Shown here: piece after piece, positions 12,487-24,261 of the stretch | Numbering within the stretch: the stretch's first letter is position 1 | Layout of the letters: each line of letters starts with the position of its first letter | Source: Thermothielavioides terrestris NRRL 8126 | Lineage: Eukaryota; Ascomycota; Sordariomycetes; Sordariales; Chaetomiaceae | Length of the DNA stretch: 64,000 nt | Assembly (NCBI RefSeq): GCF_000226115.1 | Contig: NC_016458.1 | Coordinates: 682,001-746,000, forward strand | Direction of reading: 5' to 3' | Notes under the pieces: generated by a model | What the model saw: only the letters and a program-made list of their open reading frames with translations | Database searches by the model: none | Told to the model about the DNA's origin: nothing | Translations under genes and position numbers: made by a program

Positions 12487-15400
12487 ATCTCTGCTTTTTT
12501 TTGTTGAGGGTCGGGGCGGAACAGCATCAGGGGCGGCGATCTTGTGGTGATATTATGGCAATTTCAATCGAGCATTTAAGGACTCAAAAGGTTGACAGGT
12601 GCTTGTTCTGAGCCTCGACGTGTCATTTCTGCTATTTTTTCTCTGGTTTGTGCTTTTTTGGGGGCGGTTGGCGGGACAGGCGCATGGCTTTGAAGAGTGA
12701 GGTAGCCTCACGGCACGGTCATCTGTTTTTTTTGCTTGGCCTGGTGTTCTCTCGGTTTTTTGGGTGTGTATGTCTCGTCCACCTCTTGTTCGCAATCAAA
12801 TGCCTACCTATGCGAAGCATGCAAACCTTGTGCAACAGTAGCACTTCCGATCTCTCTTGCCAACCTGACCTCGCGAGTGGGAGAGATCGGAGCGGAGCAG
12901 TTCCGCGTTAAACTATCGACCGAGAGTCGTTCCGTTCTCGGTCCTCGCTCGAGTCCCATCACCGCTACGGTCTACGCAGTACCTTCTGCGGTGTGTTCCA
13001 CAGTTGAGTGTCCACTTTCCGCCAGCCGCGGGCCCGCAAGCAGCGCCGGCGGGCTACCTAGCGAGCTGATGCTATATGGAATACAGTGCACACAGTAAGT
13101 AAGAAGGTCAGGTGAGTAAGGTAGGTAGGTACCGTAGTCATTGACATTGGGCATACACAGCACATAATGGGGTGTATGTGCCGCGTTAGACTGGGCGAAA
13201 CCAGCTGTTCGACCGTCCGCAGGATGGAAGAACAAAGAAAGCGGCCGGCCGCTCTCCGGACGCTCTAGTAGGTCCCCGATCCCAAAGCGGCATGATCCTC
13301 AAATTAGACGCGATTTCCCCCCTCCCGCAAAGCGGCGGTATCCCAGCAACGTCGGGCATCGCGGATTGCCGGCTAGCCTCCCATGGTGGCAGCACGACGG
13401 GGCCTGCTCTGGTAAACACTAGTATAGTCGGCCAGCTCCCAGGGACCACCCGGCTTGTTTGTCCATTCGCATACGCTTTCCAGGCTGCTACGCTACGCTT
13501 TATGGGCCGGCGGGAAGGCAACTATTGGGACTCGAAGTGCCGATGTCGACGGGACTCATCCCTGACTATTACTGCGCTGGGGCGTGTATGTTTCCGTACC
13601 GTACAGTCAATGGAGTTCGACAGGGACACTGCCTTGCAAGTGCCGGCCCTTGTATGGGGTGGTTTTTTGGGCAGTGTCCCCATCATCCTTAGCTCCGTTC
13701 CCATCTCGGTCACAGATGACGGGCCGGTGACGGTGCTAACTGTGTACTCCGTACACCGATGGTGATGTGCGGTGCAGCAGGAAGGGGGGCCGGTCGCTCT
13801 AACGTTGGTTGAACTACAGCAGGCTGTACGGAATACTCGAGCTCCAGTTCAGAGGAGGCCAGACCGCCTCACAAGTTCTGGTCAGACGGCTTATTTGTGA
13901 AGACCAGCCCCACCCCTCCTCACCGCGACATGCCGCCATGCCCACCTTGGGCTCTCCGGCGGAGGTCAAGGCGGAGGTGGATAATCCTCCCAGAAAGACC
14001 AGGGAAGCCTGCATACTTGGTAGGCCGTGGCCGTCGTCCCCCAGCACGCGCTGCTGCGTTGCGCGCCAGGAGGGGGAGGGGGCTGGGAAGGGAGGGAGGG
14101 GGTTGTTGTCCTCGCCGGGGATTACCGCTGTCTCGTATTTTTTCCGTCTGCTCTCCGTTTTCGATCGAACGTCGTGCGTATTCCGTACGGAATGCATTAC
14201 TTTGAAAGGAGCTCTGCCTCTTCGGCGAGCGAGAACGCTTCCCAGAGGCACTCCTGAGAGGTTCAGAGGCTCCAGAATCGCAGCGAAATACATCACTGGG
14301 GGCCGGGAAGAGCGATCTGTCACTTGCAGCCTACGAACAGACGGGTCTCACGCATGACGTTACATTTGGGCAGGCCGAGGTCAGCAGCTCAGAGGCTCTC
14401 TCGTCCAAGATGCCTGCTAGCAAATACCTAAAAGAGCTTCCAGCATGAGGCCCAGCGTTGACCGCTGCAGCGGCAGAGTGGCGCGCCAGCACCAATGCGC
14501 TCCTTCGGGCGTCAGCTTCGAACCCACTGGCTCTCATCTCACGGCGGGGGTCACGACTCTCAAATCATTACTGCAGTACACCATCGTGTACGCAAGAAAA
14601 CGCATCGACGCCTAACACTCATGACTCGCATAAGCAATGCATCAGGCTCAACCTATCACGGTAAGGTAGGTAACCGGGGCTGTCTCCGGGGGGCTAGTGT
14701 AGGTGGGTGCAATGTTTTGATGCCAGTGCGACGATCTAGGGGGCCCCAGCCGGCAGGAATCCATGCCTTAGTATTCGTAGTTTCCATATTGAACGGTACG
14801 GTAAATGGCAATGGGCAATCAGACATCGGATTCCTTGCGGACCTCGTTGTGAGCTCCATGTGAGATCAGACCCGTTCCAGGCCCTCACGGAATGCATTCC
14901 ATTGCGCGAGGGAGACCGGAGGGGGGACGGGAACCCCAGGTTCATCCCAGCGGGCCGAAGGGACCGAGTGGAATGTAGGTCAGGTTCGTGGTCCAATGCT
15001 CTGTAGCCGTGTTGGTCAATGACTCGTCGTCGTGCTTTGTATCAAGGCCCAGCAGCTGGCATACGAAAGACTCCAAGGCCAAGAGGGGAGTGAGCGTGTC
15101 TGAAGCAGGGACAACCCGAGATCCGAACCGCTGCTCTCTGAGCGCGCTATTCCGAGGCGGGAGCGTCCGGCCGCGGGGACAACAGATGACGCGCCACCCA
15201 AACCACAAGATAAACCCGTTGGCAAGCGCAAAGCGAACCTGGGTTGCCCATTGTTTCGCAGTCCGAGGGGGGCACCTTCCTCCCTTCCATCCACGCAATG
15301 ACGTCCTAATTGCCGAAGCGCTCCGCCTCCTCCACTAACACGACCCATGCCGTGCCCCCATCACTCGAAGCATCATCAACAACGCTCCCAGCCGCCGAGG

Positions 15401-18400
15401 CGCGCTGTGGATAGGTTCGCTGCTCTGCTGACGGAATTACAAAGAAGTGAATTCAGGTCCACGCGTTTTCGTGTCATTGAAACGTGTCATTCGAACGACC
15501 CTTCTTGGCCTCACACGCGATCGCCCCCCGGGGTGCCGTTAAAAGGAAGCTGGACGCGAGTCCGAGCGAAACCGCTGCGATGTGAAAGAAACCCGAGAGC
15601 TAAGACGGCCGCGCCGCTGAGCTATCAGGAGGATTCTGCGAACCGAAACCGGTTGAAATCCTACCTGGCCAAGATTGATGCTAGGTCGGCACCTGTCAGT
15701 CTCGTAGACTGTGGTGCCCGGGCTTGAGCAGCAGCGTCGTTTCTGGCTTGTGGCCGTTTAAACTTCCTGTCCGACGCGGAAGGAATCAAAGGGAACAAAC
15801 ATCGCAGGATCAGGATTGTCTGGAAGACTGGGAGAAAACAACCCCTTGGTATCGCCGCTCCTTCTTGACCATGAACACCCGTCTCAACGCGCTCGGCCGC
15901 TAATACCATAACACATCCAGGTCCGGATGACGGGTTGGTTCCCCTGCGTCAGACCCGGCCGCTCTGCTTTCCGAGTTTCGACTCCGCCTCAGCACGCCTC
16001 CTTACACTAGAAGCCAACCTGCCCCCTTCGCACACCACCTCGAGCTTCTCGGGCGCTGTTGTGTAAACGTTTTACCTCTAGCCGGCCCTGAGACAGCGGC
16101 GCGCGGACGTCAACGGCATGATCCCAAGTGGCGGATCGTGGAGCCTGGCCGCCGCCAACAGCGCTTCCCAGGTAGCTGAGGAAAACCATCTTCAACATAC
16201 GAGAAACACGCACACGTCGACGCATGGTTCCTGAAAAGGGCATGTTTGGCCCCCCCAGGCTAACCTACCTGGCTGGTTAAGGTTGGGCATTGCGACGCTC
16301 GCCGTGGCAGGCAGCCGCATGTCAGCTTACTCGGAGCCACGTCAGGCGTCTTGGGGGGGAAGGGGGGAAGGGGGGGTGGCCCCCCTTCGACCGAAGCTAC
16401 CCAAGCCTACGGATGAATGGATGATGACTGCGTCTGCGTCCAGAGGGGTGGGAGACAAGGACAAGACCACAAGCCTTCTTAGAGGGCGGTTCCTTTTTTC
16501 TTCCCAAGACAGAACAACATGGACAATTGAAGACGGTTCTAGGCTGGGATCTCTGCTCCTTAATAAATGTGGACGCTGACACGACGACCAGGCCGGGCCC
16601 GAACGATGGAAGATGTCCGCTTCTGGTTCTCGTCGGCAGTCGGCCTGCCGGGTCTCAGTTCCCGGATGACAAGCCCAAGTCATGCCGCCAGCTCCCCTCT
16701 GGTACGGTACCCGGTCTCTGGCAGATAGGCTAATTGTGCCTACAATGTCGGAGGCTACCACGCCATCATCGAGGGCGCTCGATGCTTGCTGCCAGTTGGC
16801 AATTTGGTCTAACAGATTGGGTGGCGGGATGTCCTCCGACTCAGCCGCCGTTGATCGGTTCCCAGCGACATTCCGGATATGAAAGCATCGGCTTCAACCA
16901 CGGCGCCGCGGCAGGCAACGCCCTCCTTGAGACACCTCACGCAACAGGAGCCATGCAGGTGTCGTGCGTCTGCAACTCCAACCTGTTGACAACCCCGAGC
17001 TCCGTATATTTCAACTGACACAAAACTGATCAGCCAGCACCGTGACCCCTCCCCCGCCTTTGCCTGGAGGCACCCTGCCGACGATCCCACCTGCAACGCG
17101 CGGTCCGGTTTCCTTCAGTCCCTGAACGAGCTTACACTACGAGTATTCAAAAGAAGGCCTGTCGACCCGGCTAGATTGAAGACCCCCATCGCCTCTTGCC
17201 TGTGGAGACAAGCATGGGTATCAACAGGGGTTTTTCACTTCTGGCGCTCGCGCGTTGCGAGGACAACGAGCAGCCAAGTGGAGTCGTGAGCCTGGCCATG
17301 TCTCTCCAATGATTTTCAATCGTTCTACTGGCGATCGATCGCAAGGTGTGTGTGTGCGGGCGTTCGAGTCTACGCGCCTGGCAAACCGCTTTGTTGCGGA
17401 GCAAATCCGCCCGAGTCGATGTGTCGAATCTCCTGAGGACAGACAGGCCCGCGGCCTCAAGCCCTAGGGAGCACGACGGCGAGCGGACACAGCCCGGGGC
17501 CTCCGTGTCCCTGGCCTAGCTCGATGTTTGTGCACACGTCTATCAGACCATGGGAAGTAAGTCTTGGATTCCTGCCCGCCGGCATCCTCCCGTCTTTGCA
17601 ATCCCACGTCCTGTGCCAGGAAAGTTAAAGTCGCGGTACTTCAGGGTATGAAGTAAAGGATGACTCCATACTGCCCTATGGCGATTCGCTACAACAACCA
17701 CCGCTGTTACCTATGGCACTGAACGGATGGTACGGCTTCTCGAGCGCAAGTTCCTCTCAGGCTAGCGTTCCCCAGCTTGAGGGCTGAGACCAGCGCGCAT
17801 CCTGCGCCTCCAATCCGAGCGTCGGCGTTGTGATCATACTTGCAATGCAGGACCTGCTGGGCAGGATAATCCAATTAAAGGGATAACACATTCTAGTTTG
17901 TATAATCAGAGCTACAATACCTACCCTACTGGTTTCTGGTGTGACGCTGGCGGCTATGTGCTGAGTATCTCTTATAGCAGGCCGATACAGCCCGGCAACA
18001 AATGACCCAAGGGCTGCGGAACAACTAAGACCTGGGTCTAAGGGACGAGCAGACACTCAATCGCCTTCTCAAGAGCCAGTGTGGGCTATTTTTCCTGATA
18101 CAAACCTTCAATTGCCGCACGATCCAGAATTCCCGATGCTGTGTAACAACAAACCCTAGAACTAGAACCCTAGCCCTCCTACGATCAGGAGCCTCATCCA
18201 GGCCGTCGTCACGTTAGGTGTGTTCACCCGCTAGACCAAAAGCATTGCGTGGAAAAAAACGGGCACAGGGCAAGTTGTGGCCGTACTCTTCCTTTCCAAC
18301 GCAGACCGGGGGCTGTTTTGCCCGCCTGTGTATGTACCGGCCCGCTACTGACAGAGAAAACGCAGCGAGAAAAATAAAACAAAATAAAGTAAAAAGACGG

Positions 18401-18714
18401 ATCTGTGGAACAGACACAAGACAAGAGACAACAAAGTGGACAGCTAGGTGCAGACGTACATGAGGTATCACCGCGTAGATCCATCGCTCTCGCTCGCTTA
18501 AAGGTGTAAGCATGTAGATCATGGGGCAGGAGATGCGCAAAGGAGAAACCAAGATTGGAACAGAAGAAGAAAAAAATCACGGAATCCAAGCCCATCACGC
18601 CTGCCTCTGGGACAGTGCGCACCGCCAGGAGAGAGAAAGCAGCTGATACGCAAGGCCGATGCAGCCAGCGGCTAAGCAACCAACTCAAAGCCAAGCCAAA
18701 AAAAACAGGCAAAG

Positions 18715-18803
<89 letters not shown>
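18715..18803. repeat. A89 homopolymer
   Basis: Eighty-nine consecutive adenines, 56 bases beyond the stop codon of the minus-strand VHS/GAT gene. In that transcript it would be an 89-U run in the 3' untranslated region. It is the longest homopolymer in the window, and its exact length may be an assembly estimate. Confidence 0.95.
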
Positions 18804-18804
<1 letters not shown>

Positions 18805-18858
18805 CCACGCTAATGCCAACGCCAACCAGGCTACTACCATCTCGTGGATGCAGCAGGG

Positions 18859-20636
18859 CTAGTACCGAAAGACATGCCCCTCCTTCTTCGGCGTCGCCCC
18901 GTACACGTCATGCACATCATCATCATCATCATCCGACCCAGACTCCCGTCTGCCCTTCCCTCCCGCCGCCGCCGCCGCCGCCGCAGCCGCGGAGGACGAT
19001 GAGCCGCCAAAGCCGGGATGGTACGGCTCAAAGGACAGCCGTGGCGGGCTGTCGCCGAGCCTGCCGGTCGGCCGGGACATCGAGTGGGAGCCCGACGGCT
19101 CGGGAACCGGATCGCGGAACGGGTCCTGGCCGTCGTCGTCGTCGTCGGTCGCGGTCTCGTGCCGCGGGGTGGCGCTCGCAGACCTGGACGGGCCTGCCAC
19201 GGCCGCGCTGTCGTATACACCAAGGTTTGCTTTGCCCTTGCCGTTGCTGCTGCTTCCGGCTATGGGCTTGCGGCCTGGCGCCGACGGCAGCGGGCGGGAT
19301 TGTAACTGTTGCTGTTCTCGTTGTTGTGGTTGTTGTTGTTGGGACGGCGGGGCGGGGTTGGAGACGTTGGTCCTACTGTCGCCGATGCCGAGGTGCTTCT
19401 TTGCTTGCAGAACCGCCCGGTGGTGGTGGTTCAGCGCGTGCTGGAGCTGCTCGTTGGTGTCGATCAGGCTCTCCATCGTGTCGTTGTCTGGCGCCGGGTC
19501 CTCGGCCGCCATGTACCCTTGGATGCTGCGTGACGCGCTGGTGCACCGCTCGGCGAACTCCTTGATCAGGTCGTTGGAGAGCACCTCGGAGGGCGGTGTA
19601 CTCGCCACGACCTGTTCGAGAAGCTTGGCCGACGTGCGGGCTTCTTCTAACCGGTTGGCTAGCTCGACCGGATCGGGAAGACGCTTGCTCGATCGGTGGT
19701 GACGAGGATAGTAGGTCTGGGGCCATGGTTGGCGTGGTTGATAGGGGTTGGGCATCCCCGCAACTGCAGCCATCGGCACGCCTCCCTTCATCAAGCAGGT
19801 CAGCATACACGGACTTTTGGCTTCGCCCTCAACCCCCCCGGCAGCTTCAAAACACTTACTCCATATGCTTTATACGCTTTCTCCTTCTCCTTCTTCCACA
19901 TCTCAATGATCAGCGCTAGTCCCTCGTCGCCGCTCTTGGTAGTCTCGAACGCGTCCAGGGACTCCATCAGGATCTGGCGCACGCTGGGGTCCCGCCCGCC
20001 CCTCAGCAGCTCCTTGGTCGTGTCAACAAACTTCTTGTCCAGGAATCTTGTGAAGCCAGGGCCGGGGTTGTCGGCCAGGATCCGGACGAGCATTATGGCG
20101 TTGTATTGGCATGACGGCTTCGACCAGTGATCTCGCGTCATGAATTTGCGGGTGAGGCGGGCGCATTCGGCGGCGGCGGCCGGAGAGGCAACGGCGGCCT
20201 CGACGATAGCGGGCAGGAAGATAACATCGTCACCCTGCATCAAACGCGGTTCTTCTCAGCTTTTCTTTTCCTTTCGTGCACTTCCGGCCGCGGCCGTGGA
20301 GAGCTGGCCGCCGGGAAGGGAGAGCGAGCTCTTTCGCGACGTACCGACGCGCTTCCCACCGAATTGCAGAATTGTTTCTGGAGCAGCAATCAACACGCTG
20401 CCTTGTCAATGTCTTGCTGTCCAATTCATACCACACAGTGCGCGGCGACAACCTCGGGGGGCTCGTTGGCGAGGTCAGCTGGGGAGTCATCGCCGCTGCC
20501 TGTCGCGCCCGCGAGCGAGCGTCAGCCGGTCTGCCATTGCCCGCTCGTTACCCAAGTAAGGGAAGGAGCGCTCACCACCAAACGTTGGGCGTTTCCTTAT
20601 GGTGCCCAGCACCTTGTTCATGCTGAATCCAGCCAT
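18859..20636 (-). CDS. lsb5: VHS and GAT domain protein, LSB5-like
   Basis: Predicted 487-residue adaptor linking ubiquitin-marked cargo, endocytosis and the actin cytoskeleton, by analogy with yeast Lsb5. Five exons read down the minus strand: 20636-20576, 20499-20432, 20377-20345, 20234-19860 and 19785-18859. All junctions are GT..AG and the frame closes exactly. The VHS domain spans about residues 30-165, with an arginine/lysine-rich helix in the fourth exon. A helical GAT-type domain covers about 210-310. The tail is low complexity: glutamine-rich, then serine/alanine runs, then aspartate runs including a DPF tripeptide. The third exon is only 33 bases, and without it the VHS domain is broken. 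A second in-frame ATG lies five codons downstream (20621) and could be the true start. The domain call is firm; the LSB5 name is by architecture. Confidence 0.85.
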
Positions 20637-21678
20637 GTCTCTAAATGCGACAGCCGGGCGCGGAACGGCGTTTGCCGGCGTGACCCCGATTCGAGCGGCG
20701 CGCGTAAAGGCCGGCTATAAGAGGAGAGACCACGTAAATCGTCCGCGAAAAAAAGTCACCGGTGCCGGCCAAGTGACTGTTTCGTTTGGACGGTGTCGCA
20801 AATTGCAGGAAAACTCGTCCGAGGCTCTCGTGGCTCATAAGCGGAGGTTCCGTTACGGTTGTTGTTCTCTCCCGCGCCCCGTGTGCCGCCCACAGCAGTC
20901 CAAGCGCCAGGCAGCAAGGGTCCTCTTTGCGCTTGTTGCTTCAAGGCCCCTGTTTTCACTACAACATAAACTCCACTACTCGAAAAAGCCCCCCAAGTGA
21001 TTTTCTGTCTTTAACAGTTGTCGGCCCCAGCAAATCTCCAGTCTGGCGCTCCTGTATTTTACTGCTAGGCTCCAACGTTAATAGTGCTGTGTGGGTGGAG
21101 CAAAGCACTGTTGGCTGCCTCCCGTCTGTGGTGTATCGCAATATGTATGTGCAATCGTCGCGGCGGAACGCGGTGAAGAGCCAGGCAGCAGAGCGAACCA
21201 AATCCTGCGCCATCTTTCACCCGCCAAGCTGACTCGGCTCAAGAAGGCACCTGTTGAGGGGCAGATGGAGCGATTTTCGCCTTTGAATGAGCTGCACTTC
21301 GAAGTGCCGAGACCAACCTCCAGGTGGCACAGCCTCGCAGTTGCCGTCGTGACGCGCAAGCTGCCGTGCCTCGTGGTTCAACGGTCGCGGGCATGCTGCG
21401 AGTGGGGCCACTGATAAGATAACTAACCCACGGAGGAGTTTCACATCACGGTCACCTGAGGCTTCATGGGATGGCCTCTTGTAGTCTTTGCATGCAACGG
21501 ACTTCGAAATACCTACACGATAGCACCGGAACTCATGTCTTCCTTGGATGAAAGGAAGCCTAGATGACGCAGGTTTGTATAACGTTACATACACGTGTAC
21601 ATGGACATGCATGTGCACACTGCCACACAAACGCTGCCAACCGCCTTCTCCATGGCGTGCCACCGATGCAGCCTTGTT
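20637..21678. other. Intergenic region between VHS/GAT gene and UBX gene
   Basis: About 1.0 kb that must hold the promoter of the minus-strand VHS/GAT gene and the 3' end of the UBX gene, both transcribed leftward. I see no further gene and no clear TATA box. Confidence 0.5.
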
Positions 21679-23288
21679 CTACTCGTCGTCCTCGTCATCA
21701 GGGTCTATGTCCTCGACAACGAGGTTGCCTCCCCTGCCCAGCTTTTCTCCTAGCGTCGTGGCCGCACTCGGCTCTAGTATCTCCCGAGGCATGACCGACG
21801 CGATTCGGAATGCGTACTTGTGCTCGTAGCCCTCGGGCTTCTCGGGCGCTTTTTCGCCGCGTTGCTGCCCCAGGAGGTCATAGCACTCCACAAAGGCGTA
21901 GAGCTCCTCCGTGGTGGTTTGACTTGTGAACCTCCGAACCACGCGCCCGGCGCCGGATGAGGCGGGCATGTTCAGCGCCAGGCGGACAACGCCCTTCGTC
22001 GCCGCATCGGGCTCCGGCGCCACTGTGCTTGCCCGCCACTCCCTCCACTTCTGTCGCAGCTGCTGCAGCCGTGCGGCTGCCTCGGCTTCCTCCCGCGCGC
22101 GCTTTTCCGCAGCAGCTGCCGCCGCCGCCGCCTCCCGTTTCTGGCGTGCTCTCTCCCGATCCGCCGCCAGTGACCTCTCATACGCAGAGTCCTGTTGAGA
22201 CCGGAGCTTGCGTGCCATCTCCTGCGCGGCGCGCTCTGCCCGGACGCCGTTGAGGTCCGGACCGTATTTGGCAATGGCACTCTGAATGCCGGCGAGGTAG
22301 GCCTCCGGCGTCATGGGGCCAACCAAGCGCTTGACGATACCCATGCGGGTACTACCTTCCTTGGGCGTGAGGCAGACCAGGCACGAGAACGGGAACTTGA
22401 CGCAGTTGTACTCCCGGGCCACCTGGTACGCCTCCGAGTCGAGCACGTTGCCTCCCCAGAGGATGATGTTGTTGGCGGGGTCGTTGATGAAGTTCAGAAC
22501 TTCGGGCGACAGCAGCGTGTTCCGGACGAACGACTCGGTGTCATCGTGCTCCGGAGAGAGCAAAACCGTCAACAGGAACTTGACATCCCTCTTGGCCGTA
22601 TCCAACGCCTGGGCATGACCTCCCTCAAAGAAGGGGAGCGCCTGCGGCCCGTATTCCTCCTCAAAGTCGCGCCGGAACCTCTGTGCCGTTTCCGTGGGAA
22701 GTGTCACCCTTCGCCCGTTGGTCTGCCTCAAGCCCTTGGTGATGGAGGTTGCCACGAACCGCGGCCGCAGCGACAGCGGAAGGAAGGACAAGAAGTACAA
22801 CAGCGAATTGAAGACAGCGGCGAAGACGGTGTATCCTAACCGGAAAGGCGCAAACAGGACTGTTACCAGGAAGGGGGTCCTGTAGAGGAACGGCGGCGAC
22901 GGTACTACGCGGGGCGCAGGCTCTGTCAGGCGCCGGGTGGACGATCGGTACGGTCGACTGTCGACATTCAGGAAGCTTTCATGCAGATTATCATGCCTTG
23001 CAGCTGTACGCGGGAGGTTCTGGTGTGCGGCTTGGGCTTCGGCAAGCGGATCGGGGCCTTCGCCGTCGAAGAACTTGGCGATCGCGATCTGCGCGGCGGT
23101 CAGCCTCAGTTTGTGGGCGGCACATGGTTCCTCTCTGGCCCGATACCGACCTGGACATTCCACTGCGACCTCTCGAGCAGCGGGATCGCATCCTTGATAT
23201 CCTGGCTGGTCACATCGGTGTATTGCTGGAGGGCCTCCCGCTGGCTCGCAGTGAGGCTGCCGAGATCGAAGTTGCCGTTGCTGGCCAT
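21679..23288 (-). CDS. UBA-UAS-UBX domain protein (FAF2/UBXD8 type)
   Basis: Predicted 515-residue Cdc48/p97 adaptor of the ER-membrane and lipid-droplet UBX class (FAF2/UBXD8 in animals, Ucp10 in fission yeast). Two exons, 23288-23151 and 23088-21679, are joined across a 62-bp intron with a GTCGGT donor. Only that donor keeps the conserved junction from the UBA helix to the IAIAKFFDGEG segment in frame. Order of parts: UBA domain (about 12-47), a hydrophobic hairpin (about 117-153) that would insert into the ER or lipid-droplet surface, a thioredoxin-like UAS domain (about 200-340), an arginine/alanine/glutamate coiled coil (about 350-410), a C-terminal UBX domain (about 425-510) and an acidic tail. 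It diverges from PAN3 across a shared 973-bp promoter region. The class is confident; the exact ortholog name is left open. Confidence 0.9.
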
Positions 23289-24261
23289 TGTGTTTCAGCG
23301 ACTGCAATTCCCATCCACAGCTGAGTCTGTCTTTCAGCGGTAGTTGAGCGGCATCGACCGGGGCACCGCTGTCTTCTCAAACTGAACTGGCCGTTACCGG
23401 GCAAAGTGAGTGCTGGCCAACAGAGTGACTGTCAACAATGGAAATGCAAAGACCAGAGACAAAAGAGCCCGTTCCGCGGGCTGCTTGTGCAATATAAAAT
23501 GCCTCAAGCTCCGGCAGGAAGTTGGCATGTGCTTTCGGGGACATCCACGGTCGCGGTATTCTTTGCATCATCACTACACTACTGCAGTACGGAGTAATCC
23601 ATAGTGTACACATGTTCGCGGTTGGCAGCACATGAGGTCAGCTTTTGCATGTGGCGAAGCATGTGCAAATAGGCCCTGGCTGTGCCGTCCACTAACGTTA
23701 TAACGGGGCCCTAGCGGCGGGTTGCCCGTGCAAGGGGTGGTCCGTGTCCGCGTCAAGGCTGGGGCTCGCTTGAAGGACGGGAGGGGCACCCGCGCTTGCG
23801 CTTGCTCGCTCGCTGGGTCCCGCAACCGATCTGACGCCTCGTCGAGGTTGGTCAAAGGGAAGCCAGCTGCAGGCCCGATTCCGTTCCGAGACCAAGCCAC
23901 CTCGCCTCGACCTTCGCAGCGCTCGCCGTCAACGCCGTGTCTCCCGCCCGTCCTTCTGTTCTCCCGTTGTCCCGCCCTGGTGTGCCGACACAATTGGGCC
24001 CGTGCCCTGGCGCAATTGGCCGCCGCTCGCGCTCGTGCTTCGCATCGCATGCCTCTCTTATGGGTGCCTTATCGCCCGCTCGATCGAAACATGGGAGGAT
24101 TCGGATACCAACAAGTGAGGACGACGCTCTCGTTCCTGGCCCCGCCTGGCGCCACAATGGTTTCTGGCTCCTGGGCTAACCCTTATGTGCCTTCAGATAT
24201 CGTAGACTCGAACCAGGCGCCGACCCTTTGACCTTTTCCGAGCGAATGCCCCGTGCCCGCC
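23289..24261. promoter_or_regulatory. Shared divergent promoter region of UBX gene and PAN3
   Basis: 973 bases between two start codons that face away from each other, so both promoters must lie here. It contains a TACGGAGTA motif at 23588-23596 beside GTAGTG-like repeats, and CT-rich sequence around 23930-24000 nearer PAN3. No TATA box is evident. That the two genes are co-regulated is possible but not shown. Confidence 0.5.

Larger units (their letters stand above)
12152..18858. other. 6.7-kb intergenic stretch without a supported gene
   Basis: This begins with the T-rich 3' region of the zinc-cluster gene (18 T at 12469-12486) and ends with the 3' region of the VHS/GAT gene on the other strand. 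In between, frames are short with no recognisable domain. Visible items are an exact TACTCCGTAC (13745-13754), the palindrome TTCCGTACGGAA near 14181, two CCCTAG telomere-like words at 18154-18173, and an 89-A tract at 18715-18803. Confidence 0.6.

Noticed and set aside
15590..15650. tRNA-like A box (TAGCTCAGCGGC) on the minus strand
   Set aside because: The D-stem does not close and no matching acceptor 3' strand or proper T-arm follows.
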